A stretch of DNA of 64,000 nucleotides. Source: Ruegeria sp. ANG-R (lineage in GTDB: Bacteria > Pseudomonadota > Alphaproteobacteria > Rhodobacterales > Rhodobacteraceae). Below the pieces are notes generated by a model that had not been told where the DNA came from, made no database searches, and saw nothing but the letters and a program-made list of their open reading frames with translations. Position numbers and translations under genes: made by a program. Numbering within the stretch: the first letter of the stretch is position 1; every line of letters begins with the position of its first letter. The stretch covers positions 62,001 to 126,000 of the forward strand of contig NZ_JWLJ01000007.1 of NCBI RefSeq assembly GCF_000813985.1, in the 5' to 3' direction. This document shows positions 1 through 8,128 of this stretch, one piece after another.

Positions 1-2
1 CT

Positions 3-318
3 TCAGTCGAAGATCGACAGATCAAACTCCAGCGTTTCACCCATCCAGACGGCGCGATCCCGGTGGTCGGTCAAATGATCACCGATCTCGGGGTGGGTAA
101 AAATCGTCAACCCCCGCCGGTTCAGGATCATCCAGCGAAAGGCCTGATGGAAGACCTCGGAGGGAAACCCCAACTGGCAACTCCAACGCGGGAGAGGGCC
201 GACATTGGGCCCATCCTGACCACAGTAAACAGGCGCGCGGCCTCCTTGCAGACCTGTTGGGCGACGTCCTGCATTTCAGGTCTCTACAGAAATACGTCAT
301 TGAAGCAGGCGCAATCTG
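3..318 (-). pseudogene. DOPA 4,5-dioxygenase-like gene, frameshifted and truncated
   Basis: The minus strand encodes the C-terminal half of a DOPA 4,5-dioxygenase-family (aromatic ring-cleaving dioxygenase) protein, ending at the TGA at 5..3. Recognisable pieces are PRWSCQLGF, the histidine-bearing THPEIGDHLTDHRDRA segment and the C-terminal VWMGETLEFDLSIFD. This frame closes with a stop at about 276-278. The preceding conserved part (QDVAQQVCKEAARLF) lies in a different minus-strand frame at about 200-275, so at least one frameshift separates the halves. The region where the N-terminal HVYF-like strand should lie contains an in-frame TAG. The family normally has about 110-120 residues in one frame, so this is a decayed gene. 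The family assignment comes from motif memory; the frameshift is seen directly. Confidence 0.6.
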
Positions 319-616
319 CGCCGTGTTCTCTCAGTTCGATCGGCCATTCGACTTGGCCGGGAAGTCCATGCCGGATATCTCAGATGTTGGGTTGCCCAAC
401 CCGCTCGATCTGTCCGTCTTCCGTAAGCTCTTTTTCTTGTAGCGCGGCAAAATCCAGATCGTTCAGGCTGCGTAACCGCTTGACCGTGTGTTTTGCAGAC
501 ATGCGGTGAATGACCGCAAAGCCCGGATAGGGTTAAAAAGTCCGTTGATTGATTGGTCAGTCACTGTCTTACCCATTTCCAGAGTGAAGGGTTTGGCGAT
601 GACGGGACTGGGACGG
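319..616. other. gene-free stretch upstream of the IS remnant
   Basis: No convincing intact gene is seen. On the minus strand a short open stretch begins at about 509 (MSAKHTVKRLRSLNDLDF) and stops near 386. Its residues look protein-like, but no family is recognised. It may be part of the same decayed gene block as the dioxygenase remnant to its left. Confidence 0.3.
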
Positions 617-735
617 ATGGCGCAAGGCACGCTGTTTTACGAGTTCTCGATTGAGAAATTTGTACCCGAGGATCATCCTCCGCGGGATTGATCCCGAGTG
701 TATGTTCAGGATGCTTTTGTTGGGCTAGAGAGTCG
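617..735 (+). pseudogene. IS transposase N-terminal fragment (IS5/IS1182-like)
   Basis: An ATG at 617 opens MAQGTLFYEFSIEKFVPEDH, the typical start of transposases of the IS5/IS1182 type found in alphaproteobacteria. The frame stops at 689-691. About 10 bases earlier, in the next frame, IDPECMFRMLLLG resembles the segment that normally follows some 35 residues later, and it also ends at a stop. The gene therefore carries an internal deletion plus a frameshift, and the rest of the transposase is missing. No terminal inverted repeats were found. The remaining sequence to about 880 holds no gene that I recognise and may be further IS debris. Confidence 0.6.
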
Positions 736-881
736 CAAAGTTCCGTTTCGGTAGGCTCTGGTGATGATGAGGACGTCGCCTATTTTTCTGCCGATCATCC
801 CGACCCAAGCCGGCGCGAGGCTCACTCAGAGGGGGCGTCCGAAGACGGTGGATGGGTCGACGGAAACAAATGGACCATCCG

Positions 882-2471
882 TTAGTCCTTCGTCAGATCA
901 ACGGCACTGTGCGGTGGGGGCACGGGTCCTCTTAGCATAACGGCGGCCAACACCATGCCAACAAACGCGGCCATGGCGGCCACGAGCATGGCGCTGTCAA
1001 AGGCATTGTCCTGCAGATCGCGCAGGGCGCTCGCAAGCGTTGCGCCGGTTTCGGGATCAAGCGCGGCGATGAGTTGCTGCACCTGGCTGGAGGTACCATG
1101 AGTCAACGCGTGGGCAAGGTCGACGCGTTGCGCCGAGCCGACAGGCAATGCGTCGATCACTTCGGACAGACCGCGACGGATGGTGACTGCCTCCGCAAGC
1201 CCTCCGCCAACGGCCCCGAGCGTCGCGCCGAAATAAAGGAACGCGTTGACCACGCCCGAGCCCTGCCCCACATGCTCTTCCGGCAACAGGCGCAACCCGA
1301 GACGCGGCAATAGCGAGAAACCGATACCGAGCCCGATGCCGATGATCACCAACTTCCACCAGATGCCTGCCATCCCGGTTGTGTTGGTCGTCGTCGTCAA
1401 CAGCAGGAAACCACACGCCATGAAGCCCATCCCAAGGATGACCGGCCACCGGAAACTGTAGGGCGCCAGAAAACGGGGCGTGACAACGGACACGACAAAC
1501 ATGCTCAGGCTCAGCGGCAGGATCGCCACCCCGGCCCCGACGGCGGACAAGCCGAACGCATCCGGTGACTGCACAAAGACGTTGAAATAGACAAAAAAGC
1601 TGAACAACGCGAAACCGGTGATGAACATGCCAGCCGCCGCCATGAAATAGCGGGGATGGCGGAAATAGCGCAGCTCGATCAGCGGGTCCGCGCTGCGGCG
1701 CGAGGTGATTATCAACGCAATCATCGCGATGGCAGAAACACATAGGGGGATCAGGGTCGATCCGGAGGCCCACCCCCGGCTCTCACCGTTACTGAGCGCA
1801 AAGGACAAGGGACCCAGCAACAGGATCAGCGCAACGGCCCCCGCGAAATCGAATTTTGCGCCCGCAAGGCGGGTGTCGGGGACGTAGCGCCGTTTGCTCA
1901 CCCGCAACCCGATCACAAATGCGACAATCAGCAGCGCCAGGTCGGTGGCGAACACGCCGCGCCAGTTCAGGTAGTGCGCGAAGGCGCCGCCAAGGATCGG
2001 GCCGGCGCCGATCGCCAACCCCACGACCGCGCCCCAGGCACCGGTCACGCTGGCGCGTTGTTCCTCGGGTGTTGCGGCGGTCAACAGGGACAGTGAGGTG
2101 CCGAACAGGGCCGCTGCTCCGGCGCCCTGCGCGCCCCGGCCCATCAGTAGCATGGCGGCGTCCTGAGAAAACAGAACCAGTGCGGACCCAAAGGCGAAAA
2201 CGATCATCCCGGCAAAAAAGACGCCCATCTTGCCGGTGATATCGCCAAGTCGGCTGACGATGCTGACCAGAGTCGCGCTGACAACCGTGTAGATCGCCAT
2301 CACCCACTGCAGGCTTGACGGTGACAGATCGAATTCGAGCTTCAGGTTAGGCAGGATCGTCGCAACCGCAGTGGAATTGAAACCAACAACCACCATGCAA
2401 AGCGCGGTCATCATCAGAACCAGGCGCGCCCCTCCGGTGGCGGGATTATCCTCAGTGACATCTGCTGGCAT
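882..2471 (-). CDS. MFS transporter, DHA2 (EmrB/QacA-like) family
   Basis: A 529-residue polytopic membrane protein with about 14 hydrophobic segments, the topology of DHA2 drug:proton antiporters of the major facilitator superfamily. The N-terminal TM1 region (GFNSTAVATILPNL), the RLGDITGKMGVF loop (motif A-like) and the glycine-rich GAVVGLAIGAGPILGG (motif C, typical of exporters) are all visible. It probably exports small hydrophobic or drug-like compounds using the proton gradient. The start is supported by a GAGAAGGGG ribosome-binding site about 8 bases upstream. The gene stands alone: the neighbour at 2615 is separated by an AT-rich 140-base gap likely to hold the promoter. Substrate cannot be inferred. 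Confidence 0.85.
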   Translation of the reverse strand: MPADVTEDNPATGGARLVLMMTALCMVVVGFNSTAVATILPNLKLEFDLSPSSLQWVMAIYTVVSATLVSIVSRLGDITGKMGVFFAGMIVFAFGSALVLFSQDAAMLLMGRGAQGAGAAALFGTSLSLLTAATPEEQRASVTGAWGAVVGLAIGAGPILGGAFAHYLNWRGVFATDLALLIVAFVIGLRVSKRRYVPDTRLAGAKFDFAGAVALILLLGPLSFALSNGESRGWASGSTLIPLCVSAIAMIALIITSRRSADPLIELRYFRHPRYFMAAAGMFITGFALFSFFVYFNVFVQSPDAFGLSAVGAGVAILPLSLSMFVVSVVTPRFLAPYSFRWPVILGMGFMACGFLLLTTTTNTTGMAGIWWKLVIIGIGLGIGFSLLPRLGLRLLPEEHVGQGSGVVNAFLYFGATLGAVGGGLAEAVTIRRGLSEVIDALPVGSAQRVDLAHALTHGTSSQVQQLIAALDPETGATLASALRDLQDNAFDSAMLVAAMAAFVGMVLAAVMLRGPVPPPHSAVDLTKD

Positions 2472-2614
2472 TTGCCTGCCCCTTCTCAGGAAAAGCGCGT
2501 TGACCCCTTAGGCAATCAATGTGCTGCACCGCGTTGCGCTTATTATTAAACGCTTTTTTGCTGACAGGTATAGTATTTACCGAAATGCAGGCCCAGCGGG
2601 GGTGGCCAGATCTT

Positions 2615-3502
2615 TCAGATCCAGTACGAAAGCGCCACCGGCAGAACCAGTATCGTGGTCAGAGTCGAAACCAGGATGAACCCGGCCACGTCCGGCCCGT
2701 ACTCTGGCACATGCTGATCAATGAACAGATAGGTCGCCACCGATGACGGCATCAGGCAGCACAGGATCATCGCGCCCCGCTCGGCCCCTGTGAACCCGAA
2801 TGCCCAGACCAGCACACCCGCTATGACAACTGCCATCCCCAAGTGCAGTAAGGTCAGCAGAACGGCACGCCCGAGGCTTTTAATCCGGAGGGTCGCAAGC
2901 GTATGGCCCAGCGTCAACAGCATCAACGGGATCGAGAGGCCACCCAGGATGTCGAAGGATTTGGCGACTGGTTTGGGCAGGCCGTAACCCGTGGCCATCA
3001 GCACCAAGGACAGAGCAACCGCGTAAAGGATCGGCGATGTCGCCAGCTTTCTTGGCGAGAACTCCCCCGCCGGAATCCACATGCCGATGGTAAAGATGCT
3101 GATCAGTACGACGACCACGAATCCCATCGTATAGGCCATGCCCGCATCCCCCAGCGCCAGCAGAGTGATGGGCAGGCCGATATTGCCGACGTTACCGTGC
3201 ATCAGAGGCGTCAGAAACGCCCGCACCGGCAAACGCAGCGCCTTGAGCGCGACAAACCCCAACAGGCCAAAAGCCGCAATCGCCAAGGCCGCAGCCATCA
3301 TGACGTCAAGAAAGGTGCTCACCGCGATCTTGGTGCTCGACAGATGCGAGACGATAAGCGTCGGGTACCCGACTCTCGACACGATCCCACCGATGATCTT
3401 GTTGTCATAGGGGGCCCGGATCAACGCCAGACAATAACCGATTCCGGCGCAGATCAGGACGGGCAAAACCACGTTCAGGACGTTCAAAAAAAGATGGTCC
3501 AA
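2615..3502 (-). CDS. AEC family (auxin efflux carrier-like) permease
   Basis: A 295-residue protein made almost wholly of about ten membrane spans. Its N-terminus (FLNVLNVVLPVLICAGIGY) and mid-protein GNVGNIGLPITLLALGDAG segment are characteristic of the auxin efflux carrier (AEC/PIN-like) family, which in bacteria transports small carboxylates such as malate or malonate. Length agrees with the family (about 300-320). No regulator or metabolic gene is attached, so the substrate is unknown. It runs in the same direction as the MFS gene but 143 bases separate them, and co-transcription is uncertain. Confidence 0.8.
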   Translation of the reverse strand: MDHLFLNVLNVVLPVLICAGIGYCLALIRAPYDNKIIGGIVSRVGYPTLIVSHLSSTKIAVSTFLDVMMAAALAIAAFGLLGFVALKALRLPVRAFLTPLMHGNVGNIGLPITLLALGDAGMAYTMGFVVVVLISIFTIGMWIPAGEFSPRKLATSPILYAVALSLVLMATGYGLPKPVAKSFDILGGLSIPLMLLTLGHTLATLRIKSLGRAVLLTLLHLGMAVVIAGVLVWAFGFTGAERGAMILCCLMPSSVATYLFIDQHVPEYGPDVAGFILVSTLTTILVLPVALSYWI

Positions 3503-3720
3503 TGGCTGCCCTCGATCACAAAACCCCGATCCGGACAGTGAAACAGGGGCGTCTTTTTGGCAAGGATTTACCCTAAACCCTACCCATCACATGCTTTTCC
3601 AAATTGCAGCCCGATAATGCCCCTCAGGACGCCCCGAGGTTCTTCCCTTCCCGGCTCACACAACATATAGTGGCTGCCAACAACGTGTGGGCAAACACGG
3701 CGGGACGTGGGAATACAGGC

Positions 3721-4530
3721 ATGGCACATATCATTGTGGTCGGGAATGAAAAGGGCGGCGCAGGCAAATCGACCGTGTCGATGCACGTGGCCACCGCTTT
3801 GGCGCGGCTGGGACACAAGGTCAGCACGCTGGATCTGGACCTGCGGCAGCGCAGCCTCGGCCGGTATTTCGAGAACCGCCTGAATTTCCTGAACGGCTCG
3901 GACCTGTCTCTGCCCAGCCCGCGCCACCATGACCTGCCCGAGATCGACGCCAGCGCGCTGAAACCCGGTGAAAACATCTATGATCACCGCCTTTCTGCCG
4001 CCGTGGCCGAGCTGGAAAGCGACAGCGATTTCATCCTGATCGACTGCCCCGGCTCGCACACCCGCCTCAGCCAGGTGGCGCATTCGCTGGCCGATACTTT
4101 GATCACACCGCTCAACGACAGTTTTATCGATTTCGACCTGCTGGCGCGGATCGATTCCAAGGGCGAAAAAATCCTTGGCCCGTCGGTCTATTCCGAGATG
4201 GTCTGGAACGCGCGCCAGTTGCGGGCCCAGGCCGGGCTGAAACCCATCGACTGGGTGGTGGTGCGCAACCGGGTCGGCACGCAGCGCATGGTCAACAAGG
4301 AGAAAATGCAGCGCGCCATCGAGATGCTGTCGCAACGCATCGGCTTCCGCATCGCATCGGGTTTTTCCGAACGCGTCATCTTCCGCGAGCTTTTCCCGCG
4401 CGGGCTGACTCTGCTGGATCTCAAGGATATCGGCGTCAAGCAACTCAACATCTCGAACATCGCCGCACGTCAGGAATTGCGCGACATGATGAAAGAGTTG
4501 AGCTTGCCGGGTGTCGAGATCGATTTCTGA
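3721..4530 (+). CDS. mipZ: division plane positioning ATPase MipZ
   Basis: A 269-residue ParA/MinD-type P-loop ATPase. The deviant Walker A KGGAGKST is at residues 11-18, the A' strand is STLDLDL, and the Walker B-like FILIDCPG follows near residue 105. The N-terminal MAHIIVVGNEKGG and the WVVVRNRV segment match MipZ of alphaproteobacteria. MipZ binds the ParB-origin complex and inhibits FtsZ polymerisation near the poles, so that division occurs at midcell. An upstream in-frame extension to 3604 exists but lacks family similarity; the ATG at 3721 gives the standard MAH start. It appears monocistronic. Confidence 0.93.
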   Translation: MAHIIVVGNEKGGAGKSTVSMHVATALARLGHKVSTLDLDLRQRSLGRYFENRLNFLNGSDLSLPSPRHHDLPEIDASALKPGENIYDHRLSAAVAELESDSDFILIDCPGSHTRLSQVAHSLADTLITPLNDSFIDFDLLARIDSKGEKILGPSVYSEMVWNARQLRAQAGLKPIDWVVVRNRVGTQRMVNKEKMQRAIEMLSQRIGFRIASGFSERVIFRELFPRGLTLLDLKDIGVKQLNISNIAARQELRDMMKELSLPGVEIDF

Positions 4531-4733
4531 GGTCTGACGAACAGGCAATTTCCACGCATTTGACAGCCTGGATTCACGTGCCACCGGTGAGAGCGGTGGT
4601 TTTGACCCGCGCATAGCTCATGAACTTTGTCATCTGATAGGCAAATCCCCCGAAATCTTCGAAATTCGGGTAACTCTTCCCATTTCGTCGATGTTATTGA
4701 TATCCGGTCTTCGTGCAAATTGGATAAAGGTTG

Positions 4734-5528
4734 ATGTGTCGATTTCTGGCGTGGGTTGGTGAGAACCGTTACCTGGACGAGTTGGTATTCAAACAAGAGC
4801 AGTCTCTTGTCGAACAAAGCCGCAACGCGCTTGTCGGCAAAACACCTATAAACGCCGACGGCTTTGGCCTCGCCTGGTATTCGGACCGCGCAAATCCCTG
4901 TTTCTACAAAGATACCAATCCGGCATGGTCGGACGCTAATTTGCGGCAGCTTGCGCATCACACCCGATCAAATCTCTTTCTTGCGCATGTACGCGCGTCG
5001 ACGGGTACGGCGACTTCACGCAACAATTGCCACCCGTTCGGCTATGGCCGGTGGAGCTTTATGCATAACGGGCAAGCTGGTGGGCACAATCGCATCCGAC
5101 AGCAGTTGGACGCCATGATACCCGCCGACCTCTATGAACACAGGCTGGGCGCCACCGAGAGTGAGGCTATTTTCCTGATCGCTCATGGCGAAGGTCTGGA
5201 GACCGACCCGATTGGCGCAATGCTCAGGTCAGTCGAACGCGTCGAGGAGCTTTCGAGGCAAAGCGGAGCATTGCCCTACCTGCGATTTGCGGCGTGCTGG
5301 TCAGATGGGGAAATCTTGTTCGCGGCAAGATACGCATCGGATCGATTTGCCCCAAGCCTTCACTATCGCGAGTGCGCGGACGGGATCGTTGTGTCGTCAG
5401 AACCGCTGGATGGAAACTGCGGAAACTGGATCGAGATCGCGGAAAATACAGCGATCGAAACCAATGGAAGCAAGGTGCGCGTTCACGCGTTCCAACCCAA
5501 GGTTTCGGTCCGCTGCGATGTTGCTTAA
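4734..5528 (+). CDS. class II glutamine amidotransferase (YafJ/EgtC-like)
   Basis: A 264-residue Ntn-type glutamine amidotransferase domain. The ATG at 4734 is chosen over the TTG one codon earlier because it places Cys at residue 2 (MCRFLAWVGE); in this family the initiator Met is removed and the Cys becomes the N-terminal nucleophile. Further family features are NADGFGLAWY, FLAHVRAST and NCHPFGYGRWSFMHNGQ. The enzyme releases ammonia from glutamine, or from a related gamma-glutamyl substrate, but no synthase domain is attached and the acceptor is unknown. EgtC-type members act in ergothioneine synthesis, but no egtB or egtD neighbour is seen, so that role is not supported. Confidence 0.85.
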   Translation: MCRFLAWVGENRYLDELVFKQEQSLVEQSRNALVGKTPINADGFGLAWYSDRANPCFYKDTNPAWSDANLRQLAHHTRSNLFLAHVRASTGTATSRNNCHPFGYGRWSFMHNGQAGGHNRIRQQLDAMIPADLYEHRLGATESEAIFLIAHGEGLETDPIGAMLRSVERVEELSRQSGALPYLRFAACWSDGEILFAARYASDRFAPSLHYRECADGIVVSSEPLDGNCGNWIEIAENTAIETNGSKVRVHAFQPKVSVRCDVA

Positions 5529-5556
5529 CCCGGAAACGGCGGCCAGATTGTGCGTG

Positions 5557-6792
5557 CTATTCAGGCGGAGAGTGGACCGTAAACAGCTCTTTCGGTTCAG
5601 CCACGCCACGCAGCATGTAGCGCCCGACCGAGACCAGTTCCTGAGCACAGGGTTCTGCGGCCTGTGCCACATTGTCTGAAATCAATATCCGTTGCCCCAG
5701 CGAGCGATGCATACCCGCAATCCGCGCAGCCTGGTTTACGGTCGGTCCGATCACGGTGAAATCCAGACGGTTCTCTGCTCCTATGTTGCCATAGAGAATC
5801 TCACCCGCGTGCAGCGCCAGCGTATAGTTCGATACCGGTTGACCCCGCGATGCACGCTGGTCGTTGAGCTCGGCCATACGCTCTTGCAGCAAGGTGGCGG
5901 CGGCCAGCGCGGCGCGGGCGTCGGCATCGATCTCGCCAACGTCAAACATTGCCATCACCCCGTCGCCCATGAACTTCAGAATATTGCCGCCGCATTTATG
6001 GACCACGTCCACCACCGCAGCTAGATAATCGTTCAGCATGTCGATCACCTCAACCCCCGGAAGCTCTTCCGACAGGCTGGTGAAGCCTTCGAGGTCGAAG
6101 TTCCAGATCACGGCATCGATTTGCTGCAAAGATCCTCGGCGGATTTCACCGGACAAGACCCGCTGCCCGGCATCACGCCCCAGATAGACGCGCATCAAAT
6201 CCTTTGACACGCGTGCGTTCGAGGCCGATTTCAGCGCCAATCCCAAATGAGGCAGCGCCGTATTGATTACCTCCAGATCATCGTCGCCGAACCCTTCAGG
6301 GGCATTGCTGGCCCAAGACATCAGAACGCCATCAATGGCCTCTTTCGTGTCATAAGGGTTGCGTTGCGCTGGGACATCAAAGCTTACACCGGTGGCAAAA
6401 TAATCCGTCGCACCATGTTCCCGCAGGTCATTCAGCAAGGGAAAACGACTTGGTTCGTTTTGATCGACCAACCGTTCGCGGATCGCGTCGACGTCCTCGT
6501 TCAGAATGACGTAGAGCGGGCTTTTGGTCCACTCCTCGCTGGGGTCCTCGGTATATTCGAAGGTTTGAAAATCGCCACCTCGCCCCTGATACCAGCTATA
6601 GCCGGTTCCACCGTATACGGGATGCAAAGCCGGTTGCGCTGCGTGGAACCGCATCAGCGGGACGCCGAGATCCACCAGCCGATTGCAATAACCGTCCAGC
6701 AATTCTTCTTTGTCGGCCCCTTCAAGGCCTCGGGTAACCAGCCAATCGATCAGATCATGGGATTTTGCCGATGGGGAATCCGGCGTTGTCAT
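5557..6792 (-). CDS. class III adenylate/guanylate cyclase with N-terminal sensor-like region
   Basis: A 411-residue soluble protein. Residues about 1-200 form an uncharacterised, possibly GAF-like N-terminal region. Residues about 220-405 are a class III nucleotidyl cyclase domain. The two metal-binding aspartates are present (in NFDLEGFTSLS and KFMGDGVMAMF), as are the transition-state Asn and Arg (TVNQAARI). The domain therefore appears catalytically competent. No membrane segment is visible, so it is probably cytoplasmic and makes cAMP (less likely cGMP) in response to a signal sensed by the N-terminal part. It converges with the amidotransferase gene (29-base gap). The marR-type gene to its right is transcribed toward it with 62 bases between. 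Confidence 0.85.
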   Translation of the reverse strand: MTTPDSPSAKSHDLIDWLVTRGLEGADKEELLDGYCNRLVDLGVPLMRFHAAQPALHPVYGGTGYSWYQGRGGDFQTFEYTEDPSEEWTKSPLYVILNEDVDAIRERLVDQNEPSRFPLLNDLREHGATDYFATGVSFDVPAQRNPYDTKEAIDGVLMSWASNAPEGFGDDDLEVINTALPHLGLALKSASNARVSKDLMRVYLGRDAGQRVLSGEIRRGSLQQIDAVIWNFDLEGFTSLSEELPGVEVIDMLNDYLAAVVDVVHKCGGNILKFMGDGVMAMFDVGEIDADARAALAAATLLQERMAELNDQRASRGQPVSNYTLALHAGEILYGNIGAENRLDFTVIGPTVNQAARIAGMHRSLGQRILISDNVAQAAEPCAQELVSVGRYMLRGVAEPKELFTVHSPPE

Positions 6793-6854
6793 TTCACGTT
6801 CCTGTGTCCGTTATGCTGTTGATCTGGGGATGGGAGGTCTGGATTACCAGTGCT

Positions 6855-7307
6855 CTAGTCCATACCCGCCAGACGTCGCAGCATCATGCGCAACAAGGCG
6901 GCCTCACCGGTGGTGAAGCGCGCCGCCAACTTCCCGTCATACTCACGGGCGATGCCGCTTAGCTCGCGATAGACCTTCTGGCCGGCGGTGGTTAGCGACA
7001 GCCTTTCGACCCGCCGGTCATTTTCGTCCCGCAACCTTTGCAGGTAGCGACGCTGCTGCAACCGGCGCACGGCGCGGCTGACCTTGGTTTTGTGGATCTT
7101 GGCACGCACAACGATGTCACGCGCGGTCATCTCACCATGATTTCCAAGGTGAAACAGCACCCGCCACTCGGTGCGCAGCATTCCATAGCGGTCCTTGTAA
7201 ACGCGCTGGAACTCAAGCGAACTTTCCTCGGCCGCCTGATTCAGCAGGAACGGCAGGAAATTTCGCAAATCAAACTCATCTTTTTTGTCATTATTTTTCT
7301 GGGTCAT
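6855..7307 (-). CDS. MarR family transcriptional regulator
   Basis: A 150-residue winged-helix regulator. The recognition region reads MTARDIVVRAKIHKTKVSRAV, followed by the wing RDENDRRVERLSLT with the family-typical D-x-R-R motif. It lies divergently to the LysE-type exporter gene at 7479, across a 171-base AT-rich gap that carries an 18-base inverted repeat. A local role controlling the exporter, the downstream catabolic genes or itself is likely but inferred. MarR proteins in such positions often respond to aromatic acids, which fits the fumarylacetoacetase gene two genes away. Confidence 0.85.
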   Translation of the reverse strand: MTQKNNDKKDEFDLRNFLPFLLNQAAEESSLEFQRVYKDRYGMLRTEWRVLFHLGNHGEMTARDIVVRAKIHKTKVSRAVRRLQQRRYLQRLRDENDRRVERLSLTTAGQKVYRELSGIAREYDGKLAARFTTGEAALLRMMLRRLAGMD

Positions 7308-7313
7308 TCTTGT

Positions 7314-7331
7314 TAGTTACAAAATCAACTA
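7314..7331. promoter_or_regulatory. candidate MarR operator (inverted repeat)
   Basis: TAGTTACAAAATCAACTA has 5-base arms TAGTT/AACTA around an AT-rich centre and starts 7 bases upstream of the marR-type start codon. Its size and position fit a MarR-dimer site between divergent genes. Binding is inferred only. Confidence 0.35.
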
Positions 7332-7478
7332 TTATTCGGCAAGTAAGAAGATGAAAGACCCCGTCATGAATCGCCCCGCCTGGTGCAGCATTGGTTAGCA
7401 TTTGCAGCCACCAGGACCCCGCTACGATATGGCAATACCGACTGTCGGGGCGAAAGTAGAAGGAACACCGGAGAAGAC

Positions 7479-8102
7479 ATGAGCATTGATATCTGGATAA
7501 CCTATGTGGTGACCGTTCTGCTGCTGATGAGCACGCCAGGGCCGAGCCAGTTGCTGATGCTGTCAAACTCCGCAACCAATGGTCTGCGGCGCGGGATGTT
7601 CACGGCTGCTGGCGATCTGACAGCCAATTTCCTGCAGATGCTGGCCGCCGGACTGGGGCTCGCCGCACTGATTGCGACCTCGGGCGCTGCATTGGCCGTG
7701 CTCAAATGGCTGGGCGTTGCCTATCTGGTGTTTCTCGGTGTCAAACAAATCCTGAAGGCGCGCGTTGCCGCTGCCCAAAACGCACTACGCGCCAGCCGCA
7801 AGGTGCTCTGGATGCAGGGTTTCATCACCTCCGCCGCCAACCCCAAGGCGGTGGTATTCTTTGCCGCGCTGTTTCCGCTGTTTATCGACGGCACGCTGCC
7901 CTTCTGGCCGCAATTCGCTATTCTGTCGGTAACCTATCTGACCATCGACGGGTTGTTTCTGACTGCATATGGCGGCAGCGCAAGTTGGCTGGCACGGCGC
8001 CTGCAGGGCCCGGCAAAGCTGTGGCTGGACAGGATCGGCGGCAGTTTCATGATTTTGGCGGCGGTGCTGCTGGGGCTGAAATCCCTCCGAACCGCCTCGT
8101 AA
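7479..8102 (+). CDS. LysE/RhtB family exporter
   Basis: A 207-residue membrane protein with about six hydrophobic helices, the LysE/RhtB amino-acid exporter fold. The hallmark TPGPSQLLMLSNSATNGLRRG near the N-terminus is the STPGP-type signature. The start at 7479 follows a GGAGAAG ribosome-binding site; an in-frame extension to 7383 is rich in charged residues and not family-like. The gene is followed after 26 bases by fumarylacetoacetase and may be co-transcribed with it. Family members export amino acids or related small molecules; here the substrate is unknown, and an intermediate of the aromatic pathway is only a guess. Confidence 0.85.
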   Translation: MSIDIWITYVVTVLLLMSTPGPSQLLMLSNSATNGLRRGMFTAAGDLTANFLQMLAAGLGLAALIATSGAALAVLKWLGVAYLVFLGVKQILKARVAAAQNALRASRKVLWMQGFITSAANPKAVVFFAALFPLFIDGTLPFWPQFAILSVTYLTIDGLFLTAYGGSASWLARRLQGPAKLWLDRIGGSFMILAAVLLGLKSLRTAS

Positions 8103-8128
8103 ATGTACGAATGACATAAGGATATAAG

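Noticed and set aside
1057..2307. Several long open frames opposite or within the MFS gene
   Set aside because: Arg/Pro/Gly-rich translations without family motifs, fully explained as shadows of the GC-rich MFS coding sequence.
4470..4961. 163-codon minus-strand frame across the amidotransferase start
   Set aside because: It is the complement of the well-supported amidotransferase 5' end and has no motif.
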